Shown here piece by piece: positions 18,434-27,866 of a DNA stretch of 64,000 nt (its first letter is position 1; each line of letters begins with the position of its first letter). The notes beneath the pieces are model-generated. The model had not been told where the DNA came from, ran no database searches, and saw only the letters and a program-made list of their open reading frames with translations. The position numbers were made by a program, and so were the translations under genes. Source of the stretch: CAZJRB01 sp964547995 (GTDB taxonomy: Bacteria; Planctomycetota; Planctomycetia; Pirellulales; Thermoguttaceae); the NCBI GenBank assembly GCA_964547995.1, contig CAZJRB010000018.1:10526-74525 (forward strand), given 5' to 3'.

Positions 18434-20611
18434 TCAGCCCCCGGACCGGTTGGATTCGGCCAGGTCGTCGATATATTCCCGGATATTCAAGGCCTCCTGT
18501 TTCTCCCAGTCCAGGCGTTTCTCATAAACCCTCATGTAGCTTTCCTTATCTTCGGGCGTCATGCCTTCCGTCCATTCGCCGGAATGTGGCAGCGCCAGAT
18601 CGATCCAGCAGGCGATCTTATCCATTTCTTCCCGCGTCATCTTCACCTTCTCGTGGCCTTTCTCCAACAAGGAGATCAGCGGGCTTTGCGACGAGCCATG
18701 GGAGTACGGCGGTATCATCACCGGCACCGACCATCGGCCTATCCAATTCAAGTACTTGGACTTTTCCGCGATGACCCCGAGCCGCTGGTCCGTGTCATTG
18801 GCGGGCCCGCGGGGCCTGTCCTTGGAAATAAGCTCGTGGTACGACCGGTTCCAGAACTTGCGCGCTGCTCTGTCCCAGACCGGCTCTGCCGTCAAGTTCG
18901 GTGGTTTGGTATCGCCGCCCTTGTGGCACTCCACGCACTTGGCATCGAAGATTGGCTGGATCATCTTCGGAAAGCTAAAACCCTTGCCCGTTATGTCATA
19001 AAACGGCTCAAGCGGTTTGACACCGGCCTTCAGGGCCATCGTCGTCGGCTTGTTGGCGACGGCTTCATTCTTGTTCTCGTGGCAGCCTATACAACTGAAG
19101 GTTTCACCCGGCATCAGCGTCGACCAGGAACGCATGGTCTGCACGACGTGCCCTCTTGCGTCGATCGCCTGGAAGTAGACCGGCGTGCGTGCGGGAGCTT
19201 CGAAGGCGGCCGAACCGTCTTCGTAAACCGGCGCCTCGCCCAGGACGATTTTCACATCCCACGCGGCCAGATCGCTGATCGTCGAAGGTCCGTGCTTTCG
19301 ACCGATATCCGTGGCCATGTAATCCAGCGCCACGACCCTGATCTTCTTTACGGTGCCCCGGGCAACGCCTTTCAGCCCCGGCCCGTGATAAATGTCCTGC
19401 ACGGTAAAAACCCCTGTCTTTTCACGCCAGTCCGTGGGATAGGACAGTTTCGGCGGAATCGGGCGCGGGGCCAGGGGAACCGGCTGGTTGCACGAGATCG
19501 CCGGGTCCGAAGCCAGAAGCACCCGTTCCCCCTTCTTGTTCATGAAATAAATCCCAAACCGCTTTTCGCCGCTGGGCCGGAATGTCACCAGGTAGTTCTC
19601 CTCATCCAGCGGATAAGGATATTGCCACTGGTCCCCGCCTTGCCCGTACCTGTCGATCTTTATGATGCCGTGAAGCCCTTCAACCGGGGCAACAAGGGTG
19701 ACGCCGCTCGTTTCCTGCCGTCCGCGGGAAGGGTCGATAATGGCCAGCTTTCCGCGTTGGTGGGTGTGGTGCCCGGACAGCACGGCCAAAACCTTCCCCG
19801 TACCCGGAATACCCCGGGCATGGAGAATGGTCGTGGGAAAGTAGGAGTTGTTTCCGTAATACTCGGTCTGCCTCGCACCGTTCGGGTACATCTGGAACAA
19901 AGGCTGGGGGTAAATCTGACCGCGGTCGTTGTATTCCCAGCGCGTATACGTAACCAGCCCGCTGGCCGGGTGGACCTGGGGATAGTTGCTGTGTACCTGG
20001 TCGAATCCGATCCGGCGCATGTATTTCCCGTCTTGATTCATCAAGTACATGTTGCTCACGCTGACGTGCCAGCAGTCAACGTTTTGAACGCACCGCGTCG
20101 AGCTGAACATGATGTTGCCGTCGGGCAGGTAGATTCCCTCGTAATCGGCGAAGCCCAGGCCGGAAGTGAGCTGGCGGACGTCCCGCGTCTCGGCGTCCAT
20201 TTCATACAAGTGGTAGTCGTCGCCGCGCGCCGATTTTTTCCAGGAGAAAAGAATCCGTCGGCCGTCATAGGACACGTCCGGGTCGCGGAATACACCTTCT
20301 TTATCGTGAATAAGCGTCGTCTCCTTGACGGCATAATCTTCGCCGATTTCCAGCAGGCACAAACTGGATCCGCCCCTGAAATTGAACTCCTTTACCGTGC
20401 CGTTGGGGTTTAGGGTATCTTCGTCGCTGACGGCATCCGTATAGGCGTAGTGGGAGCCGCCCATGTCGAAATGCTTGGTAAAGACAATGCGCTTGATTCC
20501 ATCCCTATACGGGCCCAGCAGCCTGCGTCTCAGTGCGGCATCCGGTTCGGCAGCGAATGTTTCCGATATGCCGATTAACAAGGTTAATGAAACCATTGCG
20601 ATTTTGTTCAT
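18434..20611 (-). CDS. Exported HZS-alpha-like protein with two c-type heme motifs
   Basis: A 725-aa protein from ATG 20611 (MNKIAMVSLTLLIGISETFA signal peptide; GGGGAAAAG lies just upstream). The body resembles the hydrazine-synthase alpha-subunit family that is widespread in non-anammox planctomycetes: TolB-like blades (DPDVSYDGRRILFSW, PDGNIMFSSTRC) with a LSGHHTHQRGKLAIIDP segment. Two heme-binding sites are visible, CIGCHE (about residue 507) and CVECHK (about 558), followed by a PPYSHGSSQSPLI stretch. Covalent heme attachment makes it periplasmic. A real hydrazine synthase is unlikely because no beta/gamma subunits or anammox genes are nearby; a redox or carbohydrate-related role is possible. 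It is convergent with the giant gene (gap 18188-18433, nothing visible). Confidence 0.8.
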   Translation of the reverse strand: MNKIAMVSLTLLIGISETFAAEPDAALRRRLLGPYRDGIKRIVFTKHFDMGGSHYAYTDAVSDEDTLNPNGTVKEFNFRGGSSLCLLEIGEDYAVKETTLIHDKEGVFRDPDVSYDGRRILFSWKKSARGDDYHLYEMDAETRDVRQLTSGLGFADYEGIYLPDGNIMFSSTRCVQNVDCWHVSVSNMYLMNQDGKYMRRIGFDQVHSNYPQVHPASGLVTYTRWEYNDRGQIYPQPLFQMYPNGARQTEYYGNNSYFPTTILHARGIPGTGKVLAVLSGHHTHQRGKLAIIDPSRGRQETSGVTLVAPVEGLHGIIKIDRYGQGGDQWQYPYPLDEENYLVTFRPSGEKRFGIYFMNKKGERVLLASDPAISCNQPVPLAPRPIPPKLSYPTDWREKTGVFTVQDIYHGPGLKGVARGTVKKIRVVALDYMATDIGRKHGPSTISDLAAWDVKIVLGEAPVYEDGSAAFEAPARTPVYFQAIDARGHVVQTMRSWSTLMPGETFSCIGCHENKNEAVANKPTTMALKAGVKPLEPFYDITGKGFSFPKMIQPIFDAKCVECHKGGDTKPPNLTAEPVWDRAARKFWNRSYHELISKDRPRGPANDTDQRLGVIAEKSKYLNWIGRWSVPVMIPPYSHGSSQSPLISLLEKGHEKVKMTREEMDKIACWIDLALPHSGEWTEGMTPEDKESYMRVYEKRLDWEKQEALNIREYIDDLAESNRSGG

Positions 20612-20690
20612 ATCTTTTCCCCGCGCCCGGCTTTTTGGGCCGTAACGGTGTACGGATGAGCGGTGCGAAGCATCCGTCTCCATCCGCCGG

Positions 20691-21392
20691 TCAATTGCTC
20701 AGCTCCGTAATTGGCGTCAAACGGAGTTTCCGGAATTCGACTTCGGAGCCTTCGGCTTGCAAGGCAATCCGGCCTTCTGCCGCCGTGCAATTCGTGCCGT
20801 GATTGACCAGGTCGCCGTTGACCCAAACCTTGACGGCGTCGCCGACGCACTCGATAACCATTGTGTTCCACTCACCCGGAGGTTTTTCGGAGCCGTTCGT
20901 CAGATTGACAATCCGTCGGGCTTTTCCCTCCTTGATACCCCAGTTTTTCTTCGGGCCTCGCCGCTTCTCCATGTCGGGAACGACGATGTCCTCGACAATG
21001 CACCAAAAATCCCCCGCGTTTTTGTGGTGCATTTGCACTTCAATCGACTTGGGGAACATGCCGTATAGCGCGCGCGGGGTGGAAGCGTGGACCAGCACGC
21101 CGCAGTTGCCGGGTTTGCCTGCGAAACAGTATTGGACCTCAAGACGGTAGTTCTTGTATTTAGCATCCGTGATCAGGTGGCCGCCCGGCTTCCCCAGGCT
21201 CACGAGCATCCCGTCGCGCACGATGAACGGACTCTTTGCGTCGGGATGTTTGTCCAAGTGCGGGACGTCTGCGTGCCAGCCCTTCAGGTCCTTCCCGTTG
21301 AAAAGGTCCGTGTGTGCCGGCTCGGCAGCCGAAGTCTCGATCGTTGCGAAGACGGCAACAGCCGCCAGTGCCGCGATTGCGTAATGATTCAT
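20691..21392 (-). CDS. DUF1080 / 3-keto-disaccharide hydrolase-like exported protein
   Basis: A 233-aa protein from ATG 21392, preceded by TTGGAGAACCCG. A signal peptide ending near ETSAAEP is followed by LFNGKDLKGWHADVP, the hallmark start of DUF1080, and then GNCGVLVHASTPRALYG and the closing GRIALQAEGSEVEFRKLRL. The fold is a concanavalin-like sandwich; characterised members hydrolyse 3-keto-glycosides, and that is family knowledge rather than something shown here. It lies 79 bp upstream of the HZS-alpha-like gene on the same strand and the pair is probably an operon. Confidence 0.88.
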   Translation of the reverse strand: MNHYAIAALAAVAVFATIETSAAEPAHTDLFNGKDLKGWHADVPHLDKHPDAKSPFIVRDGMLVSLGKPGGHLITDAKYKNYRLEVQYCFAGKPGNCGVLVHASTPRALYGMFPKSIEVQMHHKNAGDFWCIVEDIVVPDMEKRRGPKKNWGIKEGKARRIVNLTNGSEKPPGEWNTMVIECVGDAVKVWVNGDLVNHGTNCTAAEGRIALQAEGSEVEFRKLRLTPITELSN

Positions 21393-21667
21393 CGGGTTCT
21401 CCAAGATTTCGGGGTGAGATTCTCATGAAACGGCCGGATTTGCTCAGGGAAACCAGTCTTAGACAGTGTAGCCTCGGCTCATCTGTTTGCAAGGCTTCCG
21501 CCCACTTCCCACCTATCACCAGCATCCGGCACACGAATCGGCGGGCCGGTAATCCCTCGCTGAGCGACTTGCCGGAGATGACTTGCGCCGGTGCTGTGGC
21601 CGTCCGTCGCACTCCCACTTGTCCTTGGCCACGCCGCGCAGAATCTGGAGCATCGGGAACAGGTTTA

Positions 21668-23803
21668 TCATCTCATCTGGCCCGACGTTTCGAGCGGCCG
21701 GGGCGCCCCGGTCGGTTTGGCGCCGGGTTTGGGCCGCCCGTACACGCCGACCATGTACACAACCCTCTGTGACGGCTTGCCCCAGATCGGCTGCGGTATG
21801 CCGTTGTAATTACGCCGCATCTGCGCCTGGTATCCAAAGCTCTTCGCAATCTGGACCGGCCCCAGCTTCGATTGCTTGGCAACCTCCGGGAGGAACCATC
21901 GCTCGGCGTCGGCCGGTTCGTACACCCGCCAGTCGTTGGTGTTGCTGCACCAGACCAGCTTGTTGTTCTTATCAACCACCACCACGGTCCCGCCATAAGA
22001 GCCGCCGCGCCGGCCGCCAATCGTAAAAACGTCGCCGGGACGCAGGTTGATCTTTGCTGAATAAGCTGTCTTCTTGCGGGCTTCGTCGCCGCGTGTCCGA
22101 AAGCTCGGCGTGTACTCCCGCAGCGGCGTACCGTTCTGGTAGATGTCCATGTCGTCGGCCATCAACCAGTAGATGGTGGTCGAGCCCCCCGCCGCCATGG
22201 CCGGAGCGCGTGGGCGGACGATCGGTTTGCCGTAGCCGGTTACCTGGCGAAGCTTGATCTTGGAATAGATGTTCACCGAATTCCAGGCGCCGACTGCCAG
22301 CGTGCCCTCTTGGGGCGTCGACGCCTCTTGGCGAAGCGCCAGACGGGCCGGGTCGCCTTGAAAACCCGCGACCGTCTTACCGTTCACCTCAATGCGGATC
22401 CCGGTGCGTCGGACCGAGCATTTCACGGTGTACGGGGTGTTTTGCTCGATCAACTTTCCGACGAAACGCGTCGGGCTGCTTGTTGTCGGCAGGATTTTTC
22501 CATCGACCGCTTCCAATCCCGTCAACGTGCCCGAGGCGTGATAAGCATGGATCTTCATGCGAACTTGCCCCTTGGCGTGGAGCAAAACGACAACGACTTC
22601 ACCCGAGCCGTTGATCCATTTACCTTGGAATTCAAGGTCGTATTCCGGCGGCGGCTGGATGGGGAGCGTGATCAGTGGAGAGATGTGCCCGCCGCCGATG
22701 AGTTGGCCGTCCTCGATTTGCCAGGTTCCGGCGATTGCATCCTTTTTCGGATCGATCATCGGAAGCAGATCGACGAGCTTTTCTCGTATGGATGCCGACG
22801 CCGGGACACCGGCCGCCCTCGCTTCCGCTTGAGTCAACTCGGCCAGTTCGGCCAGCCGCTTGTCGACCTTCACCTTTGTCAGCCCGGTGGCGGCGGGTTC
22901 GGCCTTCTCGTACCAGTCGCCCGCATGAAGAAGCAGGGTCTTTTTTTGCCGGCCCTTTCGGGTTTGGGCGACCGCCCACCAGCCGTCGGCCAGTCGGGCT
23001 TGGTCGACCGGTTGGCCGGGGGCGTCTATTTCTCGCTTGGCCAGCGCGGCCAGTTCCGGATCGCTACCTCGTGACAAATGGGGCAGGCCGCCTTTCCAGT
23101 CGCCACGGCCGAAACAGATCGCCGACCCAACGGCGAGATGGGCCGCGGGATCGTCCGGGTTGGCTTCAAGCGTCTTCCGCGCCGCCAGCAATTGCTCGTG
23201 CTCGCGGCGCAGGCGTTCGACCTCCGGACGCAGCTCGAAAGCCTCCTTGCGCAAGTCCTTGCCGGCAGGACGCTGGCTGACGCGATTGGCCAGTGCGGCA
23301 ATGCTCAGGGCATAGTCGAACTTTTCGGCGGCCACAGCCCGATGGACATAGGTTCGCGCCGCGCCGACAAGCGACTCGATCCGTTCTGTGCTGTTCGCAT
23401 TATCGGCAAAGGCATTGAGCATTTTCCCTTGGACCGTCAAGGCGTCGATCTGGAACTCGGCCCCAATGACGCTTACGATCTCGACCATCAACGCGGCGTC
23501 GCCTCCGTCCCCGGCAAGTTCCATGGCCTTGCGCAGCGTGGTAAACCGCTCCGCCGGGCGGCCTTTGACCTCGCCGGCCATCTTGTAGACTTTATTGGCA
23601 AGGTCGATCATCTCTCGATCGTTTCGCTTCTTGTCGAGGTCAAAGACTTCGCCCAGGGTGTTGAGCACCTTCTTCTGCTGCTGGGCCGAAGGGACCGGAA
23701 GCTTTGCTGCGGGTTCCGCGGCGCCAGCTTGACCATCGCCGACCAACAGAAGCCCGGCGTGTGTGAGGATCGCTAATGCAAGAATGGTTCGGCAGGCGGT
23801 CAT
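21668..23803 (-). CDS. Large exported protein with LamG/DUF1080-like middle domain
   Basis: A 711-aa protein with a signal peptide (LALAILTHAGLLLVGDGQAGAA). Residues about 35-330 are helical and TPR-like (LNTLGEVFDLDKKRNDREM, EHEQLLAARKTLEANPDDPAA). About 345-520 is a beta-rich domain, with AGTWQIEDGQLIGGGHISPL and YDLEFQGKWINGSGEVVVVL, resembling the sandwich found in DUF1080-like proteins. The C-terminus (about 530-690) contains YWLMADDMDIYQNGTPL and a GDVFTIGGRRGGSYGG segment, probably another beta domain. This architecture is common but uncharacterised in planctomycetes. There is no catalytic motif that I trust. It is separated by 263 bp from the DUF1080 gene. Confidence 0.75.
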   Translation of the reverse strand: MTACRTILALAILTHAGLLLVGDGQAGAAEPAAKLPVPSAQQQKKVLNTLGEVFDLDKKRNDREMIDLANKVYKMAGEVKGRPAERFTTLRKAMELAGDGGDAALMVEIVSVIGAEFQIDALTVQGKMLNAFADNANSTERIESLVGAARTYVHRAVAAEKFDYALSIAALANRVSQRPAGKDLRKEAFELRPEVERLRREHEQLLAARKTLEANPDDPAAHLAVGSAICFGRGDWKGGLPHLSRGSDPELAALAKREIDAPGQPVDQARLADGWWAVAQTRKGRQKKTLLLHAGDWYEKAEPAATGLTKVKVDKRLAELAELTQAEARAAGVPASASIREKLVDLLPMIDPKKDAIAGTWQIEDGQLIGGGHISPLITLPIQPPPEYDLEFQGKWINGSGEVVVVLLHAKGQVRMKIHAYHASGTLTGLEAVDGKILPTTSSPTRFVGKLIEQNTPYTVKCSVRRTGIRIEVNGKTVAGFQGDPARLALRQEASTPQEGTLAVGAWNSVNIYSKIKLRQVTGYGKPIVRPRAPAMAAGGSTTIYWLMADDMDIYQNGTPLREYTPSFRTRGDEARKKTAYSAKINLRPGDVFTIGGRRGGSYGGTVVVVDKNNKLVWCSNTNDWRVYEPADAERWFLPEVAKQSKLGPVQIAKSFGYQAQMRRNYNGIPQPIWGKPSQRVVYMVGVYGRPKPGAKPTGAPRPLETSGQMR

Positions 23804-23889
23804 TTGATCGGCCTTCGGTAAAATAGCAACAGATTTGCAGATTCGCCGGGCGAAACTCGAATCTTCAAGAACGTCTACAACGGTCTGAA

Positions 23890-25845
23890 CTAATCCTTGG
23901 AACCGGTCTCTTTTTTGCGTAATTCAGCGGCTTCGCGTTCCATTTTTTCAAGGTCGCTGAAATCGGGGCCACCGCTGTCCTGAAACCCGATCTCGTTGAG
24001 CGAAACATTGCCCGCAGGCGCAAACCTCTTGGCAAGAGCGCGTTCGTGGAAGACCCTATCGCCTCGCCCGTAACACCACAAGGCGAACCAGATGCCTACC
24101 AAAGTCACAACAAACAGCCCGCCGGCGATTGCCCCAATCACGTGGTTGGGGATATAGTGGGCCCCCGGCTCCCAAATGGGCTCGCCGCCAATCAGCAGCG
24201 GGGCCAACTGCAACCGGGTCCAGCCGCTCATCGTCATGCCCGACTTGCTCACGTCCTGTGTATAGGGGACATCGGTGACCACCAGGCCGCCTTCGGTGAT
24301 CTCGAGCACCTCGTGGTCGGTATCGTAGACGCCGGTCCCGTCGACGTTCACCCGATTGCCGCCCCGGAGCCCCTTCGGGGCGCCCCCGTCGATCGCCAGC
24401 AACGTCACAGCCGTCTTCGTTCCATTCGGCAAAGTCTCCACCGGACCCTCTGTGATCGAGGTAATGGTTGCCGAAGTGCGTGCGCGGGAATCATATGCCC
24501 AGGTCTTGAAGAAGAAACCCGCCACCTCCACGTATTCGGAGTAGTCCGGACCGTCGCCGGCCGGCATCCCCTCGGGCAGTTTGCGGACGCAGAAGACTAC
24601 GGGATTGTCCTGCGAATCGTCCGTGTAGACATAGAGTTCGTAGTAGTGCCTGATTCCGAACCGTTCGACGACGTCGGCATCGCTGACAGGAATGCGGAGG
24701 GTGCGTTTGGCAACACCGGAGAGCATGACGAGTCGCCCGCGTTGGGTGTCGGGCTTATTGAACAAGGGCACGACGGAGTAGTGACGTTTTCCGTCGCGGT
24801 CGGTTCGAACGGCATTCTTACCGGCGTTTTTCAATTGCTCCCTGGCGTCGCGGATCAGTCTACCCGGCTCGGCTTGCCCAACGGCAAAGAGCATTTGATA
24901 GAAGGCCTCCCGGTCCTGCTTGGTAAGGTCCGTTCGGTTGCGGACGGTATCCAGCAGCCCGACATCCATGCCGAGATTTCCGAGCAATGTGTCGGGATAC
25001 CAGGCGATGCGCGGTGCGAGAAAGACGGGTACGGGCCGCTGCTCGTCCTCGCCGGCGAATTTCAACAGCAAGCCGAACGCACCCGCCCGCGCGTCGATCG
25101 AACCCCCTTCCCGCCACTGCTTGGGAACCCTGCGCGTGAAGACCACCGCCGGCTGCCGCCCCTCGTCCAACAGGAGCTCGCAACGGTAGTAAGCGCCGGC
25201 CGCGTCAAAGCCGAACCGCTCGGCCGTTTCGGGTGCGATATGGCAGATTCCGACCTTTGTCAGTCGCCCCCGGAGTTGGAACAACAGGCCGCGATATTCT
25301 GCGGAATCCTCCAATCCCTCGGGCAGATTCAACTCCGGCTCCGCCCATCGCACGAAGTCGGTCATCGTAAAGCTGCGCAACCGGTACATCAGCCGCAACA
25401 ACACTTCCTTTTCTTCGTCGTTGACCGGGCGGCCGTCGATGAGCTGGTTGAAGTAACTTTCGTCGATGCCGTATGCGCGGAGCAGCTCGCGGGGACCGGT
25501 GATCTTGTCCGGCATGGGTTCGACTTCCTCGTAGCGGCCCGGCTCGTCGGGTTGCGGTTGGAAATCCCCCAACCGCAAGTCAGAAGGGTCGGGAGGGTCG
25601 GGAAGCACCGGGGCAGGACCAAGAGGGTGCTCGTCCGGCAACTCCCGATCGACAGGCGGTTTGGCAACCGGATCCGCGAGCAGCGGTGCGACGAACCCCG
25701 CTGATGGATCCGTTACTCGCGGCGACGCGCCGGAGGTCGAAGGCTCCTCCTCGGCGACCGCAGCGAGCAAATCCCCCGCAAGCCAACAAACTGTCGCAAA
25801 CGTCACACAAAAAGCCAGGTCCCGGGATCTCGACAAGCTGGGCAT
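23890..25845 (-). CDS. Membrane-anchored protein with two OB-fold-like domains
   Basis: A 651-aa protein. An N-terminal hydrophobic signal (about residues 9-30) is followed by a proline-rich linker (about 45-105). Two related beta domains follow: one at about 170-270, and one at about 360-460 ending VEVAGFFFKTWAYDSRAR. The FFFKxWAY signature is shared with the gene just upstream, so the operon encodes three copies of one fold. A single TM helix (about 580-605, HVIGAIAGGLFVVTLVGIWF) precedes a charged cytoplasmic tail. The start lies 2 nt after the stop of the upstream gene, implying translational coupling. Function is unknown. Confidence 0.75.
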   Translation of the reverse strand: MPSLSRSRDLAFCVTFATVCWLAGDLLAAVAEEEPSTSGASPRVTDPSAGFVAPLLADPVAKPPVDRELPDEHPLGPAPVLPDPPDPSDLRLGDFQPQPDEPGRYEEVEPMPDKITGPRELLRAYGIDESYFNQLIDGRPVNDEEKEVLLRLMYRLRSFTMTDFVRWAEPELNLPEGLEDSAEYRGLLFQLRGRLTKVGICHIAPETAERFGFDAAGAYYRCELLLDEGRQPAVVFTRRVPKQWREGGSIDARAGAFGLLLKFAGEDEQRPVPVFLAPRIAWYPDTLLGNLGMDVGLLDTVRNRTDLTKQDREAFYQMLFAVGQAEPGRLIRDAREQLKNAGKNAVRTDRDGKRHYSVVPLFNKPDTQRGRLVMLSGVAKRTLRIPVSDADVVERFGIRHYYELYVYTDDSQDNPVVFCVRKLPEGMPAGDGPDYSEYVEVAGFFFKTWAYDSRARTSATITSITEGPVETLPNGTKTAVTLLAIDGGAPKGLRGGNRVNVDGTGVYDTDHEVLEITEGGLVVTDVPYTQDVSKSGMTMSGWTRLQLAPLLIGGEPIWEPGAHYIPNHVIGAIAGGLFVVTLVGIWFALWCYGRGDRVFHERALAKRFAPAGNVSLNEIGFQDSGGPDFSDLEKMEREAAELRKKETGSKD

Positions 25846-25847
25846 AG

Positions 25848-26837
25848 TTAACCTTCACTCGCTTGGGATTCCGCAGGCGTCCCGTTCTTCAACGAAGTCT
25901 CCGCGCCGAGCAGGACATCCAGATTTACGGGGGGCTCCGGCTGCTCGGCCCGACCCCGCCGGGTCTTATAATAGATGTACACTGCTATCAAGAAGCTCAC
26001 GATGGCCGCCACGCCAATGATCGTCATGAAGAACCGGGCGTTTATCGTAATCGTCTTTTCCTCGGGCAACAGCAACACCGGATGCCACCGGACGTTCTTT
26101 GCCAACATCGCCGGCGCCGTGGTAAGCGATAACTTCTCGCGTCGGGGATCCCACGCATTGTAGGCCCAACGTTTGAAGAAAAAGCCGGTCACTTCGACGT
26201 CCGCTTCCACCTTCATGCCGATGGGAAAACCTTCGGGCAGGTCCAGGCAGTAGACCACAATCGGCGAGTTGACGTTGTCGGTGGGAAACAACCAGAATCG
26301 CCAACCGAACCCATCGGTATTTTTCGGCGCCGGCAAGCGGTTGGCACGACGGACAATTCCCTCCACCGTAACCAGTTGCCCCCGATATTCCTTGGACTGC
26401 GCACACAACTGTGTATAGGTAACGCGACCTTCCGATTTATCTTCGATCACGGGTTCGTCGTTTTGTCGGAGTATTTTCAGCAAGCGAAACCAGGCTTCCT
26501 TTTCTTCCCGCAACCACACCGTGTCGTCTTGTATGGTTTCAAGTTGTTCGGGCGTCAACTCGAAAATGCCGTCCAGGGTCGGGTCCTTGGGAACGGGCAA
26601 CGATGAATCGGCGGCTGCAACTTCGGTCGGTTCGAGGGGCCCGGGATCGGCGACGGACTCTGCCGGTGAAGTGTTTTCCTCACCACACAACATCATGAAC
26701 CATGCCCAATTCCGCGGTTTGCGAACCTCGTTCATCAAGATCACGACCAACCCCAGCGCCAATACCAGCGAGAGCAATCGCAACTGCTCTCGGCGCTGAA
26801 GGTAGTTTCGGACGGGCTTCTTTCGAAAATCGACCAC
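25848..26837 (-). CDS. Membrane protein with one OB-fold-like domain
   Basis: About 329 aa if it starts at GTG 26837 (VVDFRKKPVRNYLQRREQLR). The frame stays open to 27110, but the upstream part reads like non-coding sequence, so the start is uncertain. One TM segment (LLSLVLALGLVVILM) is near the N-terminus. A beta domain with YRGQLVTVEGIVRRANRLP and VEVTGFFFKRWAYNAW follows, and a second TM helix (TIIGVAAIVSFLIAVYIYY) lies near the C-terminus. The shared FFFKxWAY motif pairs it with the downstream gene. It is divergent from the sigma factor at 27325 and may share a regulatory region with it. Confidence 0.7.
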   Translation of the reverse strand: MVDFRKKPVRNYLQRREQLRLLSLVLALGLVVILMNEVRKPRNWAWFMMLCGEENTSPAESVADPGPLEPTEVAAADSSLPVPKDPTLDGIFELTPEQLETIQDDTVWLREEKEAWFRLLKILRQNDEPVIEDKSEGRVTYTQLCAQSKEYRGQLVTVEGIVRRANRLPAPKNTDGFGWRFWLFPTDNVNSPIVVYCLDLPEGFPIGMKVEADVEVTGFFFKRWAYNAWDPRREKLSLTTAPAMLAKNVRWHPVLLLPEEKTITINARFFMTIIGVAAIVSFLIAVYIYYKTRRGRAEQPEPPVNLDVLLGAETSLKNGTPAESQASEG

Positions 26838-27324
26838 GGAACCGGATCCCGTTTCCAGGGGGGGTGGAAACACGGACAAAACCAAAATGCGGACGAAGTC
26901 AGGGGGGTGAATATAAGAGATTCTAGCTCCCGTTTCTCCAGGGAACAAGCTGTGATTGTCGGCAGGGGACCCAGCGTGCAACTTGTCCTCTGAAGAAATC
27001 GTCCAAGGTGATAAATAGTATTGCGTTCCCCCTGGCTGGAGGGGAAACAGCCAAAAACTCGTAAACGCATACCTCCCCAGCGGTATTATGGGGGTGATTT
27101 GGAGCGCCATGGCGGCTAAAATGGCGTAAGGATAGTTGTTGGGGAATATTCTTCCCTCGCGAGCCCGAATGCGGATACGGTCGGGTCCTGCCCACGGCGG
27201 CTACGTCAGCCGCACAGGTGGTTCCAAGGTCCATGGCGCGGCCCGCGCAATGCACGGTCTGCACCGTTTCGCGCGGAAAGTTGGGTGGCGGCCCGGGGGC
27301 GCGAGCGGGAAAGGAGCGACGACC

Positions 27325-27828
27325 TTGGCGTTATCGTTGGCCGAGTTTAACCGAATGGTGGATGACCACGGCCCCGCTCTCTACCGGATGGCCTACCGCA
27401 TGGTAGGCGATCAGCACGAGGCGGAGGATTTGGTCCAGGAGGCGTACCGGTCGGCGTGGAAGAGTCGGAAGACCTTCCGACCGGGCGGGGGCGAGCGGGC
27501 GTGGATCGTGTCCATCCTGCGGCGCCGTGTTGCCGACCACTGGCGGCGTCCCCGGCCACCAACGTTGTTTTCCGCCGACAAGAACATTGAACTTGGATTT
27601 CCAGGGGAAGACCCCTTACGAGATGAGTTTACCGACGAGATGCAGCAGGCGCTGGGGCTCCTGCCGGACGACTTGCGGCAGACTCTTTTGCTGGTCATTG
27701 TCGCCGAACTGACCCACCAGGAAGCGGCCGACATGCTCGGGGTTCCCCTGGGGACGGTTCTTTCCCGAGTCAGCCGTGCCAGAAAACGTCTCCGGGAATA
27801 TTTGCTGGCCACCAGCAGAACTCAATAG
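27325..27828 (+). CDS. ECF-type RNA polymerase sigma factor
   Basis: A 167-aa protein from TTG 27325; AAAGGAG at 27310-27316 gives good spacing, and ATG 27355 is the alternative. Region 2 contains LYRMAYRMVGDQHEAEDLVQ and the -10-recognition helix around AWIVSILRRRVADHWRR. Region 4 contains ELTHQEAADMLGVPLGTVLS followed by RVSRARKRLREYL, the helix-turn-helix that binds the -35 element. It lacks region 3, as ECF factors do. It lies 38 bp upstream of a membrane protein with an unusual repeated cytoplasmic N-terminus that is a plausible anti-sigma partner. The divergent gap 27111-27324 probably contains its promoter; no strong consensus is visible. Confidence 0.9.
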   Translation: MALSLAEFNRMVDDHGPALYRMAYRMVGDQHEAEDLVQEAYRSAWKSRKTFRPGGGERAWIVSILRRRVADHWRRPRPPTLFSADKNIELGFPGEDPLRDEFTDEMQQALGLLPDDLRQTLLLVIVAELTHQEAADMLGVPLGTVLSRVSRARKRLREYLLATSRTQ

Positions 27829-27866
27829 ATGGAAGCGAGACAAGAAGAATAGTAGGCCCTGAATCC

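Noticed and set aside
18188..18774. Plus-strand ORFs downstream of the giant gene
   Set aside because: They overlap the C-terminus of the HZS-alpha-like gene on the other strand and lack domain features.
18434..20611. Assignment as a true hydrazine synthase subunit
   Set aside because: The family is widespread outside anammox bacteria and no other anammox gene is in the window.
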